Assembly (NCBI RefSeq): GCF_005519465.1
Contig: NZ_CP027859.1
Coordinates: 1,054,001-1,118,000, forward strand
Direction: 5' to 3'
Length of the DNA stretch: 64,000 nucleotides
From: Streptomyces clavuligerus
GTDB lineage: Bacteria > Actinomycetota > Actinomycetes > Streptomycetales > Streptomycetaceae
Under the pieces are notes generated by a model. It was not told the origin of the DNA. It was given only the letters and a program-made list of their open reading frames with translations, and ran no database searches. The translations under genes were made by a program, and so were the position numbers. Positions 17,201 to 25,339 of the stretch are shown here, piece by piece. Each line of letters opens with the position of its first letter. Position 1 is the first letter of the stretch.

Positions 17201-20200
17201 ACGAGCCGCACATCCCCGGCCGTCCGCGCGGCGTCCTCGGCCAGCGCGAGGCCGATGCCGCCGAGCCCGCCGGTGATCAGATAGGTGCCGCCGTCCGTCC
17301 ACAGGGGCTCGGCTTCCCCCGGGACGGGGACGGGGACGGGGGCAGCGGTGGGGGTAGCGGTGGGCGCGGGCAGCGGGGCCGGAACGGGCTCGTGCCCGAG
17401 GGCGTATCGCGTGCCGTCGCGGTGGGCGATGACGCTGTTGGGGACCAGGCCGTCGAGTTCGGCGGCGATCCGCGCGCCGGGGTCCGCGACCGGGTCGAGG
17501 TCGACCTCGGCCAGCCGGACGTGCGGATACTCGTGGGGGATCACCTTGGCCGCGCCGTCGAGCAGCGCGAGTTCGGGACGCTGTTCCGTACCGTCCGCCG
17601 GGTCGGTGTGGTGGCGGCCACGGGTGACGAGGAGGACGTCCAGGGGCGCGGACCGTTCGCGCTGTGCCACCGCGGCGACGATCCGCAGCAGGGGCAGGAA
17701 GCTCTCGACGACAGCGTCGGCGCGTTCACCGAGTGTGGCGTCCGGGTCGGCCGGGGCGAGTCCCCACGCGCAGACGACGGAGTCGAAGGGGGGCTCGTCC
17801 CGCACCCGTTCGAGAAGCCGGTCGAGGCCGTCCGCGTCACCGGGGCCGATCCGCGTCGGGACGGCGGCGGCAGCCGGGGCGGCGGGAGCGGAGGCCGGGG
17901 CACCGCCGGTGGACGGCCCGGTGCCGGTCGGCACGGACCACGGGACCGCGACGGTCTCGTGGCCGCGGGCCGTCAGCGCCTCGCCGATGCCCAGGCCGTC
18001 CGCCGGGACCAGCGCCAGGACCCGGCGGGCGCGCCGCCGCGCCGGTTCCTCCGGCAGCGGCGCCGGTGACCAGCGCGGTGTCTGGAGCCAGCCGCGGGCC
18101 TCGCGGTCAGGGGCCTGGGGCGCGCCCCCGCCGGTGACCGCTCCGCAGGTGAGGGCCCTGTCCGTGACGGCTCCGCCGGTGGCTGTCCCGTTGGTGGCTG
18201 CCCTGTCGGTGGCGGCTCTGCCGGTGGCTGTCCCGCCGGTGATCGCTCTGTCCGCGGCCGTCCCGCCCACGACCGTCCCGCCCGCGGCGGCTCCGCCGGT
18301 GGCCGTCCCGCCGATGGCCGACCGGTCCCTGACGGCCCCTTCCGCGAGGGGCCGGCCGGTGGCCAAGGGCGCGTGCGGCGGCGGCTCCGGCGGGTCGATC
18401 CAGTACGTCGCCCGCTCGAAGGGATAGCCGGGCAGCGGCACCCGGCGCGGGGAACGCCCGGCGAAACAGCGGTCCCAGTCCACATGGCCGCCCCTCGTCC
18501 ACAGGCCGCCCACCACATCCAGGGCGGACGCGGCGTCGACGGTCGGGCTCCACGGCGCCAGGGCGGGCAGGGCCGCGGTGCCGTCCCCCGGCGCTGCGGT
18601 GCCACCGTTCCGCGCCGTACCCTGCCACCGCGCCGTGCCGCCGGGCGCCGTGCCCTGCCGCAGGGTTCTGCGGGCCATGGCGGTCAGGCCGCGCCCGGGG
18701 CCCGCCTCCAGCAGGACCACGGGGCCCAGATCCCTGACGACCGTGGCCAGAGCGTCCATGAACCGCACCGGGTCACGGGTCTGCCGCACCCAGTACTCGG
18801 GGTCGGTGAGCTGGTCGGGATCGGCCCAGGTCCCGGTCGCGGTCGCGGCCATCCGACGGGTGGGCCGTTCCCGCCGGGTGCCCGCGACCACCTCACGGAA
18901 CTCGTCGAGCACCGCGTCCATCGACCGGGAGTGGAACGCGTGCGAGGTGCGCAGCCGGGTGTGCGCGACCCCGGCGACGGTGAGCGCGTCCTCGAAGCGT
19001 CCGACGGCGTCCGGCGCGCCGGAGACCGCGCACCGGTCCGGCGCGTTGAACGCCGCGATGTCCAGCTCGGGCGGCAGGAGTTCACGCAGCTCGGCCTCGC
19101 CGACGCAGACCGCCGTCATCGCCCCGGGCGGGGTGGACCCCATCAACCGCCCACGGGCCTCGACGATCCGCAGGGCGTCGGCCAGGGGGAACACCCCGGC
19201 GACGCAGGCCGCCGCGTACTCGCCCACACTGTGGCCGAGCATCGCGGCCGGTGCCACACCGGCCGCGAGCACCGCGCGGGCGACGGAGTACTCCATGGTG
19301 AACAGGGCGAGCTGGGCCCAACGCGTCTTCCAGGGAGCCCCCGGTCCCGCGCCCGCCGCCCGCCCCGCCACCGGACCGAACATGACCTCGCGTACGTCCT
19401 GCCCGGTCAGCGAGCGGATGATCTCCGCGCAGCGGTCGACCTCGGTACGGAAGGTGACGTCCCCCTTGTAGAGGGCGCGGCCCATGCCCTCGTACTGGGC
19501 GCCCTGGCCCGGGAAGGCGAACACCACCGGCAGACCCGTGCCCGTGGCGGGGGACTCCGGGAGCGGGGCGGCGGCCAGCCGGGCCGCCGCCTCGCCGGTG
19601 CTTCCGGCGGCCACCGCCATCCGGTACGGGAAGGCGGCCCGGCCCCGGGCCAGGGTGTGGGCCACCGCGGCGGGGGTGAGACCGTCGTGGGTGTGGAGGT
19701 GGGCGCTGAGCCGGGTGCGCTGCGCGTCGAGCGCCGTGATGGTACGGGCGGACAGGACATACAGCTCGTCGCGGGGCACGGAACCGGCCGTCCCCCCGGC
19801 GTCGGCCGCGCCGGGCGCCAGATGCCCCGCGCGGTCCGGCGCCTGCTCGATCACCGCGTGCGCGTTGGTGCCGCCCACACCGAAGGAGCTGACACCCGCC
19901 CGCCGCGTTCCGTCCCACGGCCGCGGCTCACGCGGCAGATAGAACGGGGAGCCCGCGAAGGGCACATGCGGGCTGGGCTCGTCCACATGGACCGCCGCCG
20001 GGATCAGACCCCGTTCGACGGCGAGGAGCGCCTTGATGAGACCCGCCGTGCCCGCCGCCGTGGTGAGATGCCCGATCTGGCCCTTCACCGAACCGATGGC
20101 GCAGAACGGCCGCTCCACGGGGCCGAGACCGAACGCGGCCGTCAGGGCGGCGATCTCGATCGGGTCGCCGAGCGGTGTGCCGGTGCCGTGGGCTTCGACG

Positions 20201-23200
20201 AATCCGATGGTGCGCGGGTCGACCCCCGCGATCCGCTGCGCCCGGGCGATGGCACGGGCCTGGCCGTCGACGCCGGGAGCGGAGTAGGTCATCTTGTCGG
20301 AGCCGTCGTTGTTGATGGCGGTGCCCTTGATCACGGCGATGATCCGGTCGCCGTCCGCCAGCGCGTCCGCGACCCTCTTGAGCAGGACGACACCGCCGCC
20401 GTCGCCGAACACGGTCCCGCCCGCTGCCGCGTCGAACGGCCGGCAGCGCCCGTCGGACGAGGTGATCGACCCCTCCTCGTGGACATAGCCGCTCCCGTGC
20501 TGCGCGTTGACGGCGACCCCGCCGGCGAGGGCCATGTCGGATTCGCCGGTCAGCAGGGACTGGCAGGCCAGATGCACGACGACGAGCCCGGAGGAGCAGG
20601 CGGTCTGCGCGGTGACGCCGGGGCCGCGCAGCCCCAGCCGGTAGCTGACCCGGGTCGCCAGATAGTCGCCGAGGTTCCCGATGTCGGCCTGGAGCCCCAG
20701 GACCGACCCGTCCTGGCGTGCGGCGGCGCCGAGCGTCGGCAGGACGTTGTTGCGGAAGTAGGTGTCCCGTGCGGAGGTCGCGAAGACGCCGATCTGTCCG
20801 GGGTACCGGGCCGGATCGTGGCCCGCGTCCTCCAGCGCGAGCCAGCACAGCTCCAGGAACAGCCGTGCCTGGGGGTCCGTCAGCTCGGCCTCGCGCGGGG
20901 AGATCCCGAAGAACGCCGCGTCGAAGGCGCCCGGGTGCTCCAGCGGCCGCCCCGCCCTGACGTAGTCCGGATCGGCGAGCAGCGGCCCGGGCACCCGGGC
21001 GCCGCGCAGTTCCTCCTCGCTGAAGAAGGTGACGTTGTCGGTGCCCTCGCGGATCAGGCGCCAGAACGCGTCCACGTCCGGTGCGCCGGGGAAGCGGCAG
21101 GACATGCCGACGACGGCGATGTCCATGGGCCGCGTGCCGTCCTGCGTCCGGTGCACGGCCGTGACGTCGGCGTCCTCGTGCGTCGGTCCGTGGCCGCCCC
21201 GTCCGCGCGCCGCACCGGTCCCGGGACCCGTCCCCGCTTCCGCTTCTGGCCCTGTCCCCGCCCCTGCCTCCGCTCCCGTCGCCGTCTCCCGTTCCCGGAC
21301 GAACTCCGCGAACGCGGCGGCCGTGGTGTGCCGGAACAGCTCATGCAGGGGGAACTCGATGCCGAAAGCGGTACGCAGCCCGAGGTAGAGCCGCATGAGC
21401 AGCAGTGAGTTGCCGCCCGCGGCGAAGAAGGTGAGCCGGGGTGAGGTCACCGGACGGCCCAGCACCTCCTCCCACACGCGCAGCACCTGTGCCTCGACCG
21501 CTCCGACGGGGTGGGGCGCGGCCGTGGCCGCCTCGTGCGCGGGCCGGGCGGTGATCCGCAGCGCCCGGCTGTCGATCTTGCCGCTGCGGGTGAGCGGCAG
21601 CCGGTCGAGGATCTCGACATGGGCGGGCACGGCGTACTCGGGGAGGGCCTCCCGCAGATGCTCCCGCAGTTGTTCGGCGGTCAGCCCCGGCGCGGAGGGT
21701 TCGACGAACGCCACCAGATCCAGCCCGGCGCCGCCGACCGGCAGGGCCCGGACGGCACAGTGCCGTACGCCCGGGTGGCGCAGGAGCACGGTCGCCACCT
21801 CGGCGGGCTCCACCCGGTGGCCGCGTATCTTCGTCTGTTCGTCGGCGCGCCCGACGAACACGACCGCGCCGTCCTCCTCCCTGACCCGCACGATGTCCCC
21901 GGTCCGGTACGAGCGGCCGCCCCCGGCCGCGTCGTGGGTGAACCGCTCGGCGGTCAGCGGGTCCGTCCCGCCCGCGTCCGCGTATCCGTCGGCGACGCTC
22001 GCTCCGCCGATGTGGAGTTCCCCCGGGGTGCCCCGGGGGACGGGCCGTCCCAGCGGGTCGAGGATGCGCAGGGTGGTGTTGTGGATGGCGTGCCCGATCG
22101 GCGGGCGGTGCGGCCAGGCGGCCGGATCGGGGCCGAGGCGGTGGCACAGGGTGACATGGGTCTCGGTGGGGCCGTACTGGTTGATCAGCTCCGCGCCGAC
22201 GGCCTGGCAGAAACCGCGGACGGAGCCGGTCACGACAAGGGCCTCGCCCGCGGTGACGACATACCGCAGCCGCCCGGGGGTGATACCGAACGCCTCCCAG
22301 GCGACGGTGAGCTGATGCACCGCGGCGACCGGCAGGAACGCCACCTCGATCAGCTCATGGCCGAGGAAACCGAGAAGTTCCTCCGGGTTGCGGCGTACCG
22401 CGTCCGGTATCACCACCAGGGTGCTGCCCGACGCGGCGGCACAGGCCATTTCCTGGACGGACACGTCGAAGGAGAGCGCGGCGAACTGGCTCACCCGCCG
22501 GGGACGTGCGAACTCGGGCTCGGCGAGCTGCCAGGACACCAGGTTGGCGACGCCGCGGTGCGGCATGCTCACCGCCTTGGGCCGGCCGGTCGAACCGGAG
22601 GTGAACAGGACATACGCCTCGCTGTCCGGCGCGGGGACGGTCCAGCTCCCCAGCTCGGCGGTCCAGTCGTCGTGGCCGTTCTGGCCGTCCGGGACGGAGG
22701 CCGGGCCGTCGGCGCCGATGGGCCGGTCGTCCGGGCCGGGCCCGACCCGCGCGGCGGTCGCCGGGGCGGTGGTCAGGACGGCCTCGGGCCCCTCCCACAC
22801 ACGGGCGTCGGGAGGGACCCCCGGGGAGCGCAGGGCGGCGGCGCAGCCGACGAGGGCGAGCAGGGCGCGCTGCCGGTCCGGCGGGAGGGCCGGGTCGATC
22901 GGGACGTACGAGGCCCCGACGCTCCACACCGCGAGCAGGGCGACGAGCGGATCGGCGCCCCGTTCCAGGAAGCAGGCGACCCGGCGACCGGGGCCCGCGT
23001 CCGCGGCGAGCAGGGCCCGGCGGGCACGGCTCACGCGGACGGCGAGGCCATGAGCGGTCTCCCGGCGACCCGCGTACTCCTGGACGATGTCGGTGTCCGG
23101 CGCGGACCGCAGCCTGCGGACGATCTCCGCGAGAACGGGGGTGCCACCGCCCCTGGTGGTCTCCCCGGTGGCCGCGCGGGCCGTCAGCCCCTGCTGCTCG

Positions 23201-24543
23201 GACCAGTGCCCGAGCGCGTCGACGGCCGGTTCGTCGGGCGCCCCGACGGCGTGCCGCAACAGCCGCCCGTACAACTCGGCGTAGTGCTCGGCCTGTTCGG
23301 AGGAGATCAGGGCGGGCGGGTAGTGCAGCGTGACCCGCGTACGGCCGGTCGAGGGCTGCTCCAGAACGGACACCAGCAGATGGAAGTAGTCGGTTCGCTC
23401 GTGCAGGTGGACGCCGGTGACACGGACACCCGTCGCGGGCGGCGGGTCCATGTCGGGGAGTTCCGTATGGGCGAACTCGGTGGCGCAGAACCGGGCCCCC
23501 GCGTCCGCCTCGATGAGGGCGAAGGGGTAGCGGCTGTGGGGCCGCGCGGCCTCCTCGGCGTCCGCCACGGCCTGTATCAGGTCCTGCCAGGCACGGCGGC
23601 CGACGTCGAGTCGGCAGGGCAGGATGTTGACGAAGAAGCCCAGCTCTCCGGTCTCGGGCGGCAGGTCGGCGACCAGACCTGTCACGACGTCCGGCTCGCC
23701 GGACACATAGGAGAGCAGCGCGAGATGGGCGGCTGCGTGGACGCTCCGGGAGGTGACACCCGTACGGGCGGCCAGGGCGCGGATGCCCTCGGATAACTCG
23801 GGCGGGACGGGGACGGAGGCTTCCGCTTCCGCCGTCGTCGGCCGTCCGGGCGGGCGGCCCGGGAGCGGGATCTCCGTGGGCTCGATGCCCTCCAGGACAT
23901 CCGCCCAGTAGGCGCGCTGGTCGGCGGAGCGCTCGGCCGCGCGCTCCAGGGCGAGGTGCGCGGGCGAGGCGTCCACCTCCGTGCGTACGGCGGGTTCCGA
24001 TCCGGTGGCCCGGCTCAGCAGTTCGGCGGCCAGGGCAGCCGCGGAGCGGGTGTCCAGGAGGGCGTGATGGTAGGAGAGGGACACGACCGACCGCCGTTCC
24101 CCCGTGCGGTGGACGGCGACCCGGAGCAGGCCCGGGACCGTGATGTCGAACGGGGCCGCCCGCTCGGCGGTCACCCACCGCTCCACCGCCACCGGGCCCT
24201 CGTCCCGCACGTCGAAGAACGCGCAGTCGATCTCCGCCTCGGGGTGCAGCACGTGCAGCGGGCTGCCCGCTCCCTCCACGACAAAGCCGGTACGGAGCAC
24301 CGGATGGGCCGCGACGAGTGAGGTGAGGGCGGAGCGGAAGGCCGTCTCGTCCAGGCACCCGGTGCCGGGCGCGTGCTCGACGGTGCAGCTCAGGACGTCG
24401 TGGTAGACATGGGCGTCCCCCTTGACGTTGTGGTAGAGAACGCCCGTCTGGAGCCGTGACGCGGGACAGGCGCCGACGGCGCCCTCCGGCACCCACCGCA
24501 GGTCCCTCTGGTCCACGGGGAAACGGTCAACTCGCTCGGGCAT
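14239..24543 (-). CDS. hybrid NRPS-PKS megasynthase C-A-PCP-KS-AT-KR-DH-ER-ACP
   Basis: 3,434 aa; ATG at 24543 with GGAGG 7 nt upstream. Domains: condensation (about 15-440, core HHALLD); adenylation (about 480-1010, YVLFTSGSTGRPK, YGPTE, SGKIDS); PCP (about 1030-1100, GGNSLL); KS (about 1140-1570, TACSS, EAHGTGT, KGQIGHL); AT (about 1675-1950, GHSVGEY and HAFH, a malonyl-CoA signature); a Thr/Ala/Gly repeat linker (about 2065-2145); KR (about 2190-2560, GGLGGIG, SSMVAVFGGLGQADYTGAS); DH (about 2640-2880, HRAGADGLLP, HPALLD); ER (about 2960-3270, HAATGGVGLAAVQ); carrier protein (about 3355-3430, GGDSLAA). No thioesterase. KR preceding DH departs from the usual order. My hand alignment of the A-domain pocket reads roughly DVQFVAQVT-K, resembling proline-type codes. 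Expected product: an N-acylated or free amino acid extended by one fully reduced C2 unit. Confidence 0.93.
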   Translation of the reverse strand: MPERVDRFPVDQRDLRWVPEGAVGACPASRLQTGVLYHNVKGDAHVYHDVLSCTVEHAPGTGCLDETAFRSALTSLVAAHPVLRTGFVVEGAGSPLHVLHPEAEIDCAFFDVRDEGPVAVERWVTAERAAPFDITVPGLLRVAVHRTGERRSVVSLSYHHALLDTRSAAALAAELLSRATGSEPAVRTEVDASPAHLALERAAERSADQRAYWADVLEGIEPTEIPLPGRPPGRPTTAEAEASVPVPPELSEGIRALAARTGVTSRSVHAAAHLALLSYVSGEPDVVTGLVADLPPETGELGFFVNILPCRLDVGRRAWQDLIQAVADAEEAARPHSRYPFALIEADAGARFCATEFAHTELPDMDPPPATGVRVTGVHLHERTDYFHLLVSVLEQPSTGRTRVTLHYPPALISSEQAEHYAELYGRLLRHAVGAPDEPAVDALGHWSEQQGLTARAATGETTRGGGTPVLAEIVRRLRSAPDTDIVQEYAGRRETAHGLAVRVSRARRALLAADAGPGRRVACFLERGADPLVALLAVWSVGASYVPIDPALPPDRQRALLALVGCAAALRSPGVPPDARVWEGPEAVLTTAPATAARVGPGPDDRPIGADGPASVPDGQNGHDDWTAELGSWTVPAPDSEAYVLFTSGSTGRPKAVSMPHRGVANLVSWQLAEPEFARPRRVSQFAALSFDVSVQEMACAAASGSTLVVIPDAVRRNPEELLGFLGHELIEVAFLPVAAVHQLTVAWEAFGITPGRLRYVVTAGEALVVTGSVRGFCQAVGAELINQYGPTETHVTLCHRLGPDPAAWPHRPPIGHAIHNTTLRILDPLGRPVPRGTPGELHIGGASVADGYADAGGTDPLTAERFTHDAAGGGRSYRTGDIVRVREEDGAVVFVGRADEQTKIRGHRVEPAEVATVLLRHPGVRHCAVRALPVGGAGLDLVAFVEPSAPGLTAEQLREHLREALPEYAVPAHVEILDRLPLTRSGKIDSRALRITARPAHEAATAAPHPVGAVEAQVLRVWEEVLGRPVTSPRLTFFAAGGNSLLLMRLYLGLRTAFGIEFPLHELFRHTTAAAFAEFVRERETATGAEAGAGTGPEAEAGTGPGTGAARGRGGHGPTHEDADVTAVHRTQDGTRPMDIAVVGMSCRFPGAPDVDAFWRLIREGTDNVTFFSEEELRGARVPGPLLADPDYVRAGRPLEHPGAFDAAFFGISPREAELTDPQARLFLELCWLALEDAGHDPARYPGQIGVFATSARDTYFRNNVLPTLGAAARQDGSVLGLQADIGNLGDYLATRVSYRLGLRGPGVTAQTACSSGLVVVHLACQSLLTGESDMALAGGVAVNAQHGSGYVHEEGSITSSDGRCRPFDAAAGGTVFGDGGGVVLLKRVADALADGDRIIAVIKGTAINNDGSDKMTYSAPGVDGQARAIARAQRIAGVDPRTIGFVEAHGTGTPLGDPIEIAALTAAFGLGPVERPFCAIGSVKGQIGHLTTAAGTAGLIKALLAVERGLIPAAVHVDEPSPHVPFAGSPFYLPREPRPWDGTRRAGVSSFGVGGTNAHAVIEQAPDRAGHLAPGAADAGGTAGSVPRDELYVLSARTITALDAQRTRLSAHLHTHDGLTPAAVAHTLARGRAAFPYRMAVAAGSTGEAAARLAAAPLPESPATGTGLPVVFAFPGQGAQYEGMGRALYKGDVTFRTEVDRCAEIIRSLTGQDVREVMFGPVAGRAAGAGPGAPWKTRWAQLALFTMEYSVARAVLAAGVAPAAMLGHSVGEYAAACVAGVFPLADALRIVEARGRLMGSTPPGAMTAVCVGEAELRELLPPELDIAAFNAPDRCAVSGAPDAVGRFEDALTVAGVAHTRLRTSHAFHSRSMDAVLDEFREVVAGTRRERPTRRMAATATGTWADPDQLTDPEYWVRQTRDPVRFMDALATVVRDLGPVVLLEAGPGRGLTAMARRTLRQGTAPGGTARWQGTARNGGTAAPGDGTAALPALAPWSPTVDAASALDVVGGLWTRGGHVDWDRCFAGRSPRRVPLPGYPFERATYWIDPPEPPPHAPLATGRPLAEGAVRDRSAIGGTATGGAAAGGTVVGGTAADRAITGGTATGRAATDRAATNGTATGGAVTDRALTCGAVTGGGAPQAPDREARGWLQTPRWSPAPLPEEPARRRARRVLALVPADGLGIGEALTARGHETVAVPWSVPTGTGPSTGGAPASAPAAPAAAAVPTRIGPGDADGLDRLLERVRDEPPFDSVVCAWGLAPADPDATLGERADAVVESFLPLLRIVAAVAQRERSAPLDVLLVTRGRHHTDPADGTEQRPELALLDGAAKVIPHEYPHVRLAEVDLDPVADPGARIAAELDGLVPNSVIAHRDGTRYALGHEPVPAPLPAPTATPTAAPVPVPVPGEAEPLWTDGGTYLITGGLGGIGLALAEDAARTAGDVRLVLTHRAPLPPRHLWRDRAADPSTPPGLRARLAALGRIAASGASVVCVRADVCDEEAMGRVRAEHGPFDGVAHCAGVPGGRLIEAMDDGHLRRVLAPKLRGTLVLDGAVADDATRWLILCSSMVAVFGGLGQADYTGASAFLDAFARARTARGRRTLSLNFDAWSEAGMAVDAARAAGGGPEVYGQHLPVDDPVFTTESVHASSVEYRGTLGRDENTAWLVRDHRAGADGLLPGSAAVEFLRAAGARRLGTERLEILGLDILAPLTVPMGTAAEFAVRLEETAPPSGQPAAAEPVPELEAALRARATSDGPWTTYAQARVRPLPAKAPVPSAPRPEHTDSTDHTDHPGSTDDTGSTGRVGASLRSGVLVFGPRWQNIRRVSRTGPREALITCELDAPFTPDTERFALHPALLDNAAGEPFWDGEHDDHLPVSYERIAVYGRLGPRVHGRVRGHEDPDPDAPAVRIDSLITDDEGRALVAISGYTLRRETSGRRRADRGGTGPDAHPTGARPNVRLVSTEPADLDSLRFVPGPRVAPGPGDVEVEVRATGLNFKEVLTATGMLDADTPDHAYGLEAAGTVTAVGAEVCGVSVGDRVMVMGAECFSRYVTVPARLAHPVPDGMAFAEAASLPVAYATAYDCLVRRARLRRGERVLIHAATGGVGLAAVQVAQRLGAEIHATAGSPEKRAYLTGLGIAKVMDSRTLDFQRETVEAGGVDVVLNSLAGDRITAGLRTLRPNGRFVEIGKRDVASGTALDLRLLEQGATFSVYYPDVYGTDFAECWAEVSALLRTGALPALPVRAFPETEVTEAFRYMSRARHIGKIVVTRPGADGTAAGRPGGGGLIPLGDGITNAIGVRAVHDAFALARPQVLVSRRGAAAREDDFLVAEQILDRRPSASAQHRPPLPYDCVTPNGATEEALAAIWSDLLGLDRVGREDRFPDLGGDSLAATQIVAAVRKRYGVRVSPADILDGRPLHALAAFIDTHRTTG

Positions 24544-24660
24544 GAGCACACCTCCGGCGTCGTCGGGCAGGAACGAGGCGGATTACAGCAGGCTGACTAC
24601 CGAGTTTCCATGCCCATGCCAGGATTGCGTCAAGCATGGGCCAAGCGCTAAGACCGCGCC

Positions 24661-24679
24661 AAGAGTACGGTGTACTCTT
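24661..24679. promoter_or_regulatory. 19-bp perfect palindrome, probable operator of the megasynthase gene
   Basis: AAGAGTACGGTGTACTCTT: two 8-nt arms around GGT, 118 bp upstream of the megasynthase start. Size and symmetry fit a homodimeric TetR/GntR-type regulator. No regulator gene is adjacent, so the protein is unknown. Confidence 0.6.
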
Positions 24680-24904
24680 CTCCCCGCAGTGAGGCAAGAG
24701 AGTGACGCCTGTTACCTGAAGTGGCTGACTCGCCCGCATGAGTGCCATGGTCCTGCCGTCCCCCGGGCCGGGTGCCTGCGCCCTGAGTCAGGAGTCCCGA
24801 ACCGCACATCGTCCGGTCATATGCCCAATGCACTGCTACCTGACGGTCCTTCGCGCGAGCCGGGCGGGCCGGACCTCCCCGCCGCACGGTAGGGACGGAA
24901 AAAC

Positions 24905-24951
24905 GAGCGGGACCGGACCGTGCCGCACGGGCACAGGGTCCGATCCCGCTC
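24905..24951. terminator. terminator hairpin after the thioredoxin gene
   Basis: Long, slightly imperfect stem: GAGCGGGACCGGACCGTGCC opposite GGCACAGGGTCCGATCCCGC, 11 bp past the thioredoxin stop on the minus strand. Confidence 0.7.
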
Positions 24952-24962
24952 CAGGAGCACGA

Positions 24963-25286
24963 TCAGAGATGGGGCTTGACCAGTTCCGCCACATTCGCCT
25001 TGCTGGCGGGCCCGACCCGGGTGGCGACGATCGCGCCGCCCTTGAACACATGCAGCGTGGGAATGGCGGTGACGTTGTACCGGGGTCCCGTCTGCGGGCT
25101 CTCGTCGATGTCGAGCCGCGCCACGACCAGACGGCCGCCGAAGTCCTTGGCGATGTCCGCGAGAACGGGATCCAGCGCCCGGCAGACACCGCTCCACTCG
25201 GCGCGGAAGGCGACGAGGACCGGGAGCTTGGCCTTCAGGACGTCGTTGCCGAAGCTGCTGTCGGTCACGATGACGACGACACTCAT
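24963..25286 (-). CDS. atypical thioredoxin-fold protein with WSGVC in place of WCGPC
   Basis: 107 aa. The thioredoxin fold is clear: VLVAFRAEWSGVCRALDPVL, LVVARLDIDESPQTGPRYNV and the cis-Pro loop AIPTLHVFKGG. The active site has lost the first, nucleophilic cysteine (Trp-Ser-Gly-Val-Cys). It therefore cannot perform normal dithiol reduction and may act as a monothiol, binding or chaperone protein. GAGGAG lies 8 nt before the ATG at 25286. It sits directly between the megasynthase and the alkylsulfatase, 54 bp after the latter's stop, on the same strand, and is probably co-transcribed with the sulfatase. Confidence 0.85.
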   Translation of the reverse strand: MSVVVIVTDSSFGNDVLKAKLPVLVAFRAEWSGVCRALDPVLADIAKDFGGRLVVARLDIDESPQTGPRYNVTAIPTLHVFKGGAIVATRVGPASKANVAELVKPHL

Positions 25287-25339
25287 ACGGAGACTCCTCA
25301 CAGGAGAGGACGGCGGGATCGGATCGACACGCTCCGGGC

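Larger units (their letters stand above)
24544..24962. other. megasynthase promoter region and thioredoxin terminator
   Basis: No gene seen. Locally less GC-rich than the flanks. It holds a palindrome (24661-24679) and a terminator hairpin (24905-24951), and CATGCCCATG/CATGGGC short repeats around 24610-24643. Confidence 0.5.

Noticed and set aside
14506..18069. 1,187-aa open frame antisense to the megasynthase
   Set aside because: Arg/Gly-rich antisense shadow; the minus strand carries intact ER, KR and carrier motifs.
18110..18360. repeat-rich stretch as an inserted mobile or minisatellite element
   Set aside because: It stays in frame in the megasynthase and encodes a Gly/Thr/Ala linker between AT and KR, so it is a flexible interdomain linker.
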